Positions 15,320-22,104 of a DNA stretch of 24,503 nucleotides are shown piece after piece. The notes below the pieces were generated by a model that saw nothing but the letters and a program-made list of their open reading frames with translations, was not told where the DNA came from and made no database searches. The position numbers and the translations under genes were made by a program. This DNA is from JAPLGE01 sp964355545 (GTDB lineage Bacteria > Bipolaricaulota > Bipolaricaulia > UBA7950 > UBA9294). Location of the stretch: contig CAYHEK010000014.1 of assembly GCA_964355545.1 (NCBI GenBank), forward strand, positions 1 through 24,503, written 5' to 3'. How positions within the stretch are numbered: position 1 is the stretch's first letter; each line of letters opens with the position of its first letter.

Positions 15320-18300
15320 ATGGTTCTCCGTCGCTGCGACCGCTACGTGCTCCGCGAGATGATCGGCCCCTTCCTTCTCTCCTTGTTCGGCCTCCTTCTC
15401 TTCATCCTCCTCAACCTCATCCTCTCCCTCTCCGACCTGATGGTCGACCGCGGGGTGGGGGTCCTTTCCCTCCTTCGGCTCCTCGTCCTGAAGATGCCGA
15501 GCCTCTTTGTCCTCGCGCTCCCCTTAAGCGGGCTCTTCGCGACCTTCATCGGCCTCGGTCGGCTGGTGCACGACCGCGAGGTGATCGCCCTGCAGGCAGC
15601 GGGGATCTCGCTGCGGCGGGTCCTCACCCCTCTCCTCGTTGCGGCCTTCCTGCTCGGAGTCTTCGATTTTGCTCTCTCCAACTGGGCTGTTCCCTCCTCG
15701 GAGCACTCCTACCAGCGGGTCCTGCGGGGGATCATCTTCCGGGAGGGGGTTCCCCACATCCGCTCCAACACCTTCTTCAAGGGGCCGGAGGATCAGTTCT
15801 TTTACGTGCGGCGCTACGATGAGAAAGACGGGACACTCCGCGGGATCCTCATCTACGACGTCGAAGGGAAGGTCTTCCCTCAGGCGAAGGCGGCCGTGAC
15901 GATCCTCACCGCCGAGGAAGGCCGCTGGAGGGAGGACGCGTGGGATCTCAGCGCAGGCCGCGTATACGGCTACGCCCAGAAGGGCGAGCTCATCTACACC
16001 GGGACCTTCGAGGAGCTCCGCGTGGGGATTGACCGGACCGGCGCGGACCTCGTCATGGGATCGCGGACCCCGGCGGAGATGGGGATCGGGGAGCTGCGCT
16101 CCCGCATCGCCCTCTTACGCGCAAGCGGCCTCCCCGTCGACGACCTCGTCGTGGAGTGCCACCTCAAGGCGGCGATCCCGTTCGCAACGCTCGTCTTCGT
16201 CCTCTTCGGCGGCTCGGCGAGCCTCCTCTTCGGCTGGAGGAGCCGCGCGCTGGGGGTGGTGGTGAGCTTCCTCCTCGTCGGCCTCTTCCAGGGGACGCTC
16301 TTGTGGAGCCAGACCCTGGGCCGACGCGGGGTTCTTCCTGCGTCCTTCGCCGCCTGGATCCCCGACCTTTTGTTCGGCCTGGTGGGGGTCTTCCTCTTCC
16401 TGCAGCTTGACCGGCTGCGGCGCGGAGGCACCGGAAGAGGCATTCGCAGAGCCTTTCCGTTCCTTGCGATCTTTCTCTTTGGCTTTGTGGCCATCGCCGA
16501 TCGCGTCCCCGTGGCGATCGACTGCGAGACCCTCTCCATTTCCTCCGACCGGGACCACGTCACGGCGAGCGGGGCGGTACGCGTCTCCTACGGGGAGACG
16601 CGCCTTCAGGCGGACGGAGTGACCCTCGATCGAGGCGACGAAGGGGCGTGGCAGCTCGCCGCGACCGGGGAGGTCGAGCTTCGGGTCGGCGAGGACCTCA
16701 CCCTGTCTGGAGAGAGGCTCGCCGCCCGCCTCCAGGATCGGGGAGAGGGCGTGATCGCTCAAGAAGCCACAGCTACGAGCTTCCGCGGTCGCAGCCTCTT
16801 CACGAACTCTCGGGGGGAGGAGCACGTCCTCCTCTATGGGGGGGAAGAGGGACGGATCGAGTTTGACACCAAGGGCAATGTGGCCTCGATCGAGGTCAGC
16901 CGAGCGGAGCTCTCGACCTGCGAGTGCTGCGGAGGGGCTCTGCGCGCTCAGCCTTATTCCATCGCGACAGGAAGGCTTCTCGTCTACCCGGACCGGCTCA
17001 TCGTGGCCTTCGATCTCGTCGTCCGTGCGGCGGGGATCCCCGTCTTCTGGCTTCCTGTCTACGTCCAGCCGCTTAAGGAGACCCAAGAGAGCCCGCTCTT
17101 CCCGTCGGTCGGGGAGGACGCCCTCCGCGGCTTCTTCCTCAAGTGGAATCTCCCTTTCTACCTCGGCGAGACCAACTACGGAGCGGTGCTCGTCGACTAC
17201 TTCAGCCGCTTCCAGGAGCTCGGGTTGGGCCTCGTGCTCCGCTACGCCACGGGAGCGCACATGGGGAAGGTGCGCGTCTACTCTCTTCCCGCCCGCGTCG
17301 GGAATAGCGTTCTCGAGGTCTCCCTCGACCATTCGGTCACTCTGGCGCAGGGATGGGAGGTAGGAGGGAGGCTCGCTTACGATGAGGTGGGATCGAGCCG
17401 ACGGCTCTCGTACTCGTTTACCCTGAGTGGGTCGTCACAACAGGGGTGGAAACTCGCCCTCGCTGCGGAGCGGACCCAGAGCGAAGACGAAGAAGGCGTT
17501 CGCGCGGTCGAACGCCTGCCCGAGCTTATGCTATCGCACGCGGCGCTTACCCTTGGACCCGTCTCTTTCTTGCCCCGCCTCACCGCGGGCTGGCTCCGAG
17601 AGTGGCAGGACGACACGCTCGTCAGTCAGTCGCTTCGCCTGGATGGGTCGCTCGGGGCCAATCTTCCCTCCGTTTCCCTCCTCGGGTTCACGACGACGGA
17701 GACGGCCGGGTTCCGCCTCACCCTGTACGAGGTGGCTGGCAAGAGCCAAAGCCGTGAGGCCTTCTCCCTCTCGGCTTCCCTCGACTCTCCGACCTTGAGC
17801 TTCGGTTACAGCTACCAACTCGTGAGCGGAGGAAGCCCGTTCTCCTTCGATAGCCTCGTCTCCTCGAGTCGCTTGACGTGGTGCTTCCGAGGCGACGCGG
17901 GCGCCGCCCTCGCGGTGGACGGAGGGTTCGACCTCGTCTCCGGGGTTCCCGATCCGCTTGTCGTGAGCCTCCGGTGGGGGAAGACCCTGTCCTTTGACCT
18001 CGTCGCCCGCTGCAATCTAGCGACCGGGACCGTCGAGAAGGTGACGCTCAACGGAAGGTGGGAGGCAGTCGGTGCCGACGCGATGTGGATCGTCCCGTTT
18101 CTTCCCTCGCACGGCCGTTTTGACGTCATGACGTTTCAGGTCCACGCCAAAACCGACGCGGCGGAGGTCTCCTGCCGCGGAGAGATTGACCCGGCGGAGG
18201 GCCGCCTTTCCCGCGCGACCCTGCGGGCCGAGCTCCGCTCGGAGACGGGGTGGGGAATCACGGCGAGCGGGGACTACACGTACGCGGGAGGCCTTACGCC

Positions 18301-18454
18301 AAGCGTCGGGATCTTCCGTGACCTCTACAACTGCCTGCGACTCGGGATTGAGCGCAAGGCAGGACAGTTCTGGATCTACGGGTCGGTCCTCGCCTTCCCC
18401 GAGGCCGTGCTCCGCTACGCCCCGACCGGCGCGGGTCTCCAGGTGGGCGGTTAG
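15320..18454 (+). CDS. Fusion of LptF/LptG-family permease with LptD-like (OstA + beta-rich) protein
   Basis: One uninterrupted 1044-residue frame. Residues 1-365 are an LptF/LptG (YjgP/YjgQ) permease: CDRYVLREMIGPFLLSL at the start, membrane segments about 15-36, 52-80 and 100-120, a periplasmic domain about 121-278, and three more membrane segments about 283-303, 308-328 and 343-361. Such permeases pair with LptB ATPase to extract LPS from the inner membrane. Residues 368-393 look like a Sec signal peptide: basic stretch, hydrophobic AFPFLAIFLFGFV, and an AIA site before D394. Residues 395-530 form an OstA/LptA-type repeat (SDRDHVTASGAVRVSYGETR). The stretch after STCECC (C534, C536, C537), containing IPVFWLPVY, matches the start of LptD. 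The remainder is beta-strand rich, like an outer-membrane barrel. No internal start with a proper Shine-Dalgarno is seen at the junction. The family assignments are from recognition; processing is inference. Confidence 0.85.
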   Translation: MVLRRCDRYVLREMIGPFLLSLFGLLLFILLNLILSLSDLMVDRGVGVLSLLRLLVLKMPSLFVLALPLSGLFATFIGLGRLVHDREVIALQAAGISLRRVLTPLLVAAFLLGVFDFALSNWAVPSSEHSYQRVLRGIIFREGVPHIRSNTFFKGPEDQFFYVRRYDEKDGTLRGILIYDVEGKVFPQAKAAVTILTAEEGRWREDAWDLSAGRVYGYAQKGELIYTGTFEELRVGIDRTGADLVMGSRTPAEMGIGELRSRIALLRASGLPVDDLVVECHLKAAIPFATLVFVLFGGSASLLFGWRSRALGVVVSFLLVGLFQGTLLWSQTLGRRGVLPASFAAWIPDLLFGLVGVFLFLQLDRLRRGGTGRGIRRAFPFLAIFLFGFVAIADRVPVAIDCETLSISSDRDHVTASGAVRVSYGETRLQADGVTLDRGDEGAWQLAATGEVELRVGEDLTLSGERLAARLQDRGEGVIAQEATATSFRGRSLFTNSRGEEHVLLYGGEEGRIEFDTKGNVASIEVSRAELSTCECCGGALRAQPYSIATGRLLVYPDRLIVAFDLVVRAAGIPVFWLPVYVQPLKETQESPLFPSVGEDALRGFFLKWNLPFYLGETNYGAVLVDYFSRFQELGLGLVLRYATGAHMGKVRVYSLPARVGNSVLEVSLDHSVTLAQGWEVGGRLAYDEVGSSRRLSYSFTLSGSSQQGWKLALAAERTQSEDEEGVRAVERLPELMLSHAALTLGPVSFLPRLTAGWLREWQDDTLVSQSLRLDGSLGANLPSVSLLGFTTTETAGFRLTLYEVAGKSQSREAFSLSASLDSPTLSFGYSYQLVSGGSPFSFDSLVSSSRLTWCFRGDAGAALAVDGGFDLVSGVPDPLVVSLRWGKTLSFDLVARCNLATGTVEKVTLNGRWEAVGADAMWIVPFLPSHGRFDVMTFQVHAKTDAAEVSCRGEIDPAEGRLSRATLRAELRSETGWGITASGDYTYAGGLTPSVGIFRDLYNCLRLGIERKAGQFWIYGSVLAFPEAVLRYAPTGAGLQVGG

Positions 18455-18540
18455 GGAGCCCGCGCGAAGGGCTTGCCTCCGGCTCCCTCTTGTGGGAGAC
18501 TACCCACTCGAGCGCCCCGATCGCGGGGCGGATGAAGAGG
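18454..18540 (+). ncRNA. Candidate structured RNA leader of the 29-residue membrane peptide
   Basis: The gap after the Lpt fusion can form several helices. GGGAGCC (18454-18460) pairs with GGCTCCC (18481-18487). GTGGG (18492-18496) pairs with CCCAC (18503-18507), 6-nt loop. CGCCCCG (18513-18519) pairs with CGGGGCG (18524-18530), loop ATCG. An outer stem, CCTCTT (18486-18491) with AAGAGG (18535-18540), would enclose the last two hairpins as a three-way junction. It would also tie up the 5' part of the Shine-Dalgarno (GAGGAGGTGG, 18537-18546) of the next gene. The outer stem overlaps the first helix by two bases, so switching is conceivable. It matches no riboswitch class I know, and it could instead be a processing or 3'-end structure of the upstream mRNA. 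Confidence 0.4.
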
Positions 18541-18555
18541 AGGTGGCGTAACACG

Positions 18556-18645
18556 ATGGACCTTTCCTGGGTGGTGTACGTGCTCGTGGCCGTGATCCTT
18601 CTCGCGAAGCTCTCGGGCGGCTGCGCGGGAGGGACCTGTCGCTAA
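18556..18645 (+). CDS. 29-residue single-pass membrane peptide with two-cysteine C-terminal tail
   Basis: A very short gene with good initiation signals: GAGGAGGTGG (18537-18546) lies 9 nt before the ATG. The peptide begins MDLSW, has a hydrophobic stretch VVYVLVAVILLA (6-17), then K18 and a glycine-rich tail with C23 and C28 (GGCAGGTCR). Size and plan (one membrane helix plus a Gly/Cys tail) recall small Cys-rich membrane proteins such as those beside FeoB, but the cysteine spacing differs and no feoB is near. The tail would lie in the cytoplasm or periplasm depending on topology; K18 after the helix weakly favours a cytoplasmic tail. The two cysteines could bind metal or form a disulfide. 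It ends 7 bp from the convergent Nudix gene. Function unknown. Confidence 0.55.
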   Translation: MDLSWVVYVLVAVILLAKLSGGCAGGTCR

Positions 18646-18652
18646 GCCCGCT

Positions 18653-19123
18653 TTAGTTCACGTCCCCGAGATAGCGCGGGGCACTTCTTTCTTCTCCCTG
18701 CGCGAGCCGGCGCAGGGGCTCCTTGAGGGCGGCGGGGTAGAACCGCGTCCGTCCGAGATCTTTTGCATCGAGCCAGCCAACTCCGATCTGCCAGGAATCG
18801 GGAACGGCCCCTCCTGGGGGATCCTCCTCGTCCAAACGCCGACAGGCGAACATGAGCTCGACTTGGTGGACGTCCCTTTCGGAGTCAGCGAACTCGTGGT
18901 GCGCGGCGATGTACTCGCGCACGAAGAGGAGGTCCCCCACCTCGACGCGGGTCCCTGCCTCCTCAAAGCACTCCCGTACCAGGGCCTCCCGTAGCGTCTC
19001 CCCGGTCTCCTGCCCTCCACCGGGCAGGAGGTAGAACGCCCCCTCGCGATCGCGGTTCTTCGTCACAAGGAGCCTCCCTCCCTCGATGATCACCGCCTTG
19101 GCGGCATTGCGGATCGGCACCAT
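18653..19123 (-). CDS. Nudix hydrolase
   Basis: Pyrophosphohydrolase of the Nudix superfamily, cleaving a nucleoside diphosphate linked to some other group. With the ATG at 19123 (156 residues) the Nudix box occupies about 36-58, with G36, E42, R50, E51, E54, E55 and G57 all in register (pattern Gx5Ex7REUxEExGU), so it should be active. The start MVPIRNAAKAVII with GGAGGAGAGG just upstream is favoured; an ATG at 19135 would add four residues, and the longer open frame overlaps the divergent promoter. The sequence type (AAKAVI, GAFYLLPGGGQE) is common among general Nudix proteins and does not reveal the substrate. It stands alone between the Lpt/peptide genes and the divergent beta-rich protein. 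Confidence 0.9.
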   Translation of the reverse strand: MVPIRNAAKAVIIEGGRLLVTKNRDREGAFYLLPGGGQETGETLREALVRECFEEAGTRVEVGDLLFVREYIAAHHEFADSERDVHQVELMFACRRLDEEDPPGGAVPDSWQIGVGWLDAKDLGRTRFYPAALKEPLRRLAQGEERSAPRYLGDVN

Positions 19124-19195
19124 CCTCTCCTCCATCCCGGTTGGGCGATTCAAAAGAGTGTACCGCCTTTTCCCCCCGTCGTGACCCCTCGCAGG

Positions 19196-19224
19196 TTGTC
19201 TCCTCCGCACAAAGCACGTATGAT
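19196..19224 (+). promoter_or_regulatory. Sigma70-like promoter of the beta-rich exported protein, near-leaderless
   Basis: TTGTCT (19196-19201) and TATGAT (19219-19224) are spaced exactly 17 bp. The -10 ends 10 nt before the ATG at 19235, giving a leader of about 3-4 nt. No Shine-Dalgarno is present. Confidence 0.65.
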
Positions 19225-19234
19225 CGGACCATAG

Positions 19235-20185
19235 ATGACAATGATCTGCAAGATATGGACTTCGCTCCTCCTCGTCTTCCTCTGCTGCGCTGCGCAGGGA
19301 GACGCCTCCTGGGAGGGAGATCTCGCCTGGAAGACGACCTGGAAGGACGGAAAGGTGACGGCGGACGCGAGCCTCGCCCTCTCCCAGGCCTGGGAGACGG
19401 TCACCCTGAGCACAACCTGGAAGGCAGACGAAAAGGGGTTCTCGTCACTTCAAATCGTGGGGGAGGCGCCGTTTGGGAAGGAGCTCGACGCGCGCGCCGA
19501 GCTCCTCTTCAAGCCAAAAGGACTCGAGACGATCAAGCTCAAAGGGTACGACCTTCCACTCGGGAGGGCGGAGCTCGACCTCGAGGGGGTCTTCAAGGAC
19601 GAAGACGGCCTCTCCCTATACGAGGTCTCCTGCGCCCTCGACGGCTGGAACCTAGGGAGATTCCCGGCCTCGGCCGACCTCCTCCTCCGCAACGGATACG
19701 TCCGAGCAGGGCTCGAGCTTGAGTGCCGTCGCGGCGACCTCGAGTTCGAGACGACGTGCAAGGAGAGGAAGTTCGACCAGGCGAAGCTGACCGTGGACTG
19801 GGAGACGGCCGGCTGGTCGGTGAAGGAGGCACTCCTCTTCAAGCCTCCACTCTCTCCCGCCCGGCCACAGAAGGGGACCCTGACCGCGTCGCGCGACCTT
19901 ACGTCCGACCTCGCCCTTGATCTTGTCTGCGACCACGCCTTCTCCGCCGAGGGAATCGCGGTCACGAAGCTCGTCCCGGCGCTCACTCTCGAGCTTGACT
20001 CAATCGAGCTTGTCTGGAAGGGAACGTTCGCCCCGAGCGGTCAGACACTCGCTCTTGCGGGCTACACCTTCAGCCTCACCGGCGAGACGGAAGTCGAACC
20101 CGTCGACCTCGTCTTCGTCGTTAAGGTCGATGAGGAGGGCCTCGACACCGTCTCCGTGCGGATCTCCGTCAGTCTTTCGAGGTGA
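19235..20185 (+). CDS. Exported beta-rich protein of unknown function
   Basis: I do not recognise a family. The first ~25 residues (MTMICKIWTSLLLVFLCCAA) form a signal peptide with a possible signal peptidase I site near CAA-QG or GDA-SW; the cysteines do not make a proper lipobox. A second ATG at 19241 (M3) is an alternative start. The mature ~290 residues are built almost wholly of alternating polar/hydrophobic strands rich in Glu, Lys, Thr and Trp (for example GRAELDLEGVF, DLEFETTCKERKF, QAKLTVDWETAGW), as in a beta-barrel or beta-solenoid. The style of these strands resembles the C-terminal part of the nearby Lpt fusion (AEVSCRGEI, RAELRSETGWGI). This suggests an outer-membrane or periplasmic beta protein. 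There is no terminal aromatic residue as in classic porins. The 3' end overlaps the convergent clpP by 17 bp. Confidence 0.7.
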   Translation: MTMICKIWTSLLLVFLCCAAQGDASWEGDLAWKTTWKDGKVTADASLALSQAWETVTLSTTWKADEKGFSSLQIVGEAPFGKELDARAELLFKPKGLETIKLKGYDLPLGRAELDLEGVFKDEDGLSLYEVSCALDGWNLGRFPASADLLLRNGYVRAGLELECRRGDLEFETTCKERKFDQAKLTVDWETAGWSVKEALLFKPPLSPARPQKGTLTASRDLTSDLALDLVCDHAFSAEGIAVTKLVPALTLELDSIELVWKGTFAPSGQTLALAGYTFSLTGETEVEPVDLVFVVKVDEEGLDTVSVRISVSLSR

Positions 20186-20759
20186 TGATCCGGTCGATCA
20201 GGCCGTAGGCGAGGGCCTCTTCGGCGGACATGTAGTAGTCCCGCTCCGTGTCCTTCGCGATCCGCTTGATCGTCTGGCCGGTGTGGAGGGCGAGGACCTC
20301 GTTGATCCGGTCGCGGATGCGCAACAGCTCGTCCGTGTGGATCTTGACGTCGATCGCCGGGCCCTGGGCGCCGCCGAAGACCTGGTGGAGAAGGACGCGC
20401 GAGTTGGGGAGGGCGGAGCGCTTCCCCTTCGTCCCGGCGGCGAGGAGGACTGCGGCCATGCTCGCCGCCTGGCCGATGCAGATCGTGGTGACATCGCACT
20501 TGACGTAGCGCACCGTGTCGTAGACCGCGAACCCCGCGGTCACCGACCCTCCGGGCGAGTTGATGTACAGCTTGATGTCCTTCGAGGGATCTTTCGCGGC
20601 AAGGAAGAGGATCTGGGCGATGACGACGTTCGCCACCTCGTCGTCGACCGGCTCGCGCAGGAAGATGATCCGATCCTCGAGCAGGCGCGAGTAGATGTCG
20701 TAGGTCCGCTCCGTGTGGCCGGTCTGATCGATCACGTACGGGATCTGTCCCTGGATCAT
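20169..20759 (-). CDS. clpP: ATP-dependent Clp protease proteolytic subunit
   Basis: Serine peptidase that forms the two-ring degradation chamber used with Clp ATPases. From the ATG at 20759 (MIQGQIPYVIDQ) it has 196 residues, a normal length. The catalytic triad is intact: S100 in GQAASMAA, H125 in LLHQVFGG, D174 in DTERDYYMSAEEA. The N-terminal RTYDIYSRLLEDRIIFL and INSPGGSVTAG are standard. The start codon overlaps the tig stop as ATGA and has a perfect AAGGAGG Shine-Dalgarno inside the tig 3' end. The open frame further upstream is tig shadow. clpX, which often follows, is absent; a convergent gene lies there instead. Confidence 0.97.
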   Translation of the reverse strand: MIQGQIPYVIDQTGHTERTYDIYSRLLEDRIIFLREPVDDEVANVVIAQILFLAAKDPSKDIKLYINSPGGSVTAGFAVYDTVRYVKCDVTTICIGQAASMAAVLLAAGTKGKRSALPNSRVLLHQVFGGAQGPAIDVKIHTDELLRIRDRINEVLALHTGQTIKRIAKDTERDYYMSAEEALAYGLIDRIITSKD

Positions 20760-22006
20760 GCCTCCTCCTTGATCCGCGCCGCCTCCTTGAGGAGGGAGAG
20801 GACGCGGGCGTTCACCTGGCTCTGGCGATAGCCATCCCACCGATCCTCTGCCCGCAGGCTCGCGATGAAGCGGAGGGGCGCCTCCCCTTTCGCGCTCGCC
20901 TCCTCGGTCGCGATCCTCTCGAGCTCCGCGTCGTCGATCGCGATTCCCTCCTTCTCGGCGATCCTCTTGAGGAGGAGCTCGCGCCGGATGCGACGTGCCA
21001 CGATCTCCCGGTAGTCGGAGCGCACCTCCTCCTCGCTCTTCTCCTTTCTCTTGAGGTAGTCCTCGAAAGAGACGGGTGAGTTCGGGTCGGAGAGGTTCTT
21101 CTTCAGCCGCTCGAGCTCCTCGCCCGCGATCTCCTCGACGAGCGCGCTAGGGATGGGGATCTCGACGCGGCCCACGAGCCGATCAAGGAGGTCTAGCTCG
21201 ATCGCCTCCTCGCGGCGCTTCGCCCGGGCCTTCTCCAGGCTCTTGCGAACGTCCACCTCGAGCGCGGCGAAGTCAGAGTAGCCCGCGTCCTTCGCGAGCT
21301 CGTCGCCTAGCTCGGGGAGGACGACCTCCTTGATCGCCTCGATCGAAAGAGCGGTCTCGATCGTCTTCCCCTTCGGAAGGTCGAGCTTGACCTCCACCGT
21401 CTCGCCCACCTTGTGGCCAATGAGCTTCGCCATCACCGGGTTCTCCGCCTCGGCGCGGGCGTCCCAGTCCTCCTTTCCCTCCCTGACGTGCACAACGTCC
21501 CCGGCGCTCACCGTGTCCCCCTCCTTGGGGGCGAGGGTTGCGTAGTGGCGCCGGATCTCCTCCACGGCCGCCCGTACGTCCTCTGCCGTAGCCGGCGCCT
21601 GCGGCGGCACGGAAACCTCGATCCCGCGGTACTCCGGAAGGGCGAACTCGGGAAGGACGGAGAAGGTCGCCTCAAAGACGAACGGCTCTCCCTCGTCAAA
21701 GGAGACGGTCTTCACCTGCGGCGGGGTGACCGGGTGGAGGGAGAGTGCGGTCAGGGCCTCGCGGAGGTGCTCCTCCTCAAGGTCCCTCTGGGCCTCTTCG
21801 GCGAAGGTCGCCTTGCCGAAGCGCACCTGGAGGAGGTTCCGCGGCACGTGCCCCTTGCGGAAGCCGGGGATCTGCACCTCGCGTCCGTAGCGACGATAGA
21901 TCTCAGAAATGGCGTCCTGGACGCTCTTGCCGTCCACAGTCACCCGCACGGTCACCTCGGTCGAGGACCGCTCTTTGATCTCGAAGCCAGAACCCTTCTC
22001 CTCCAA
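20756..22006 (-). CDS. tig: Trigger factor, ribosome-bound chaperone
   Basis: Trigger factor binds near the ribosomal exit tunnel and helps nascent chains fold. The ribosome-binding loop GFRKG (48-52, in IPGFRKGHVPRNLL) is clear, as is the family opening in which EVTVRVTVDGKSV precedes it. The middle part (about 160-250) corresponds to the FKBP-like PPIase domain (KEGDTVSAGDVVHV, IGHKVGETVEVKLDLP), and the C-terminal ~160 residues form the helical chaperone arms. Total length is 416. The start is TTG at 22006: an in-frame TGA lies three codons upstream, and GGGAG sits about 9 nt before the TTG. A strong promoter precedes it. It is coupled to clpP by an ATGA overlap. Confidence 0.94.
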   Translation of the reverse strand: MEEKGSGFEIKERSSTEVTVRVTVDGKSVQDAISEIYRRYGREVQIPGFRKGHVPRNLLQVRFGKATFAEEAQRDLEEEHLREALTALSLHPVTPPQVKTVSFDEGEPFVFEATFSVLPEFALPEYRGIEVSVPPQAPATAEDVRAAVEEIRRHYATLAPKEGDTVSAGDVVHVREGKEDWDARAEAENPVMAKLIGHKVGETVEVKLDLPKGKTIETALSIEAIKEVVLPELGDELAKDAGYSDFAALEVDVRKSLEKARAKRREEAIELDLLDRLVGRVEIPIPSALVEEIAGEELERLKKNLSDPNSPVSFEDYLKRKEKSEEEVRSDYREIVARRIRRELLLKRIAEKEGIAIDDAELERIATEEASAKGEAPLRFIASLRAEDRWDGYRQSQVNARVLSLLKEAARIKEEA

Positions 22007-22040
22007 GGAAACTCACTCCCTATCGCAATTGGGCCGGGCG

Positions 22041-22069
22041 ATTATACGAACTGGCCACCCCTTGAGCAA
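22041..22069 (-). promoter_or_regulatory. Sigma70-like promoter of tig-clpP
   Basis: On the minus strand TTGCTC (22064-22069) and a consensus TATAAT (22041-22046) are spaced 17 bp. The predicted start near 22034 leaves a leader of about 28 nt containing GGGAG, unlike the near-leaderless promoters elsewhere in the window. It lies in the 98-bp gap after the site-2 protease gene. Confidence 0.75.
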
Positions 22070-22104
22070 GGGATGACGCGGATCTGTTCTCGTATGGAAG
22101 CGGC

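Noticed and set aside
18454..18540. Reading the hairpins after the Lpt fusion as an intrinsic terminator
   Set aside because: No U-tract follows any stem; the sequence after the last hairpin is GATGAAGAGGAGG, the ribosome site of the next gene.
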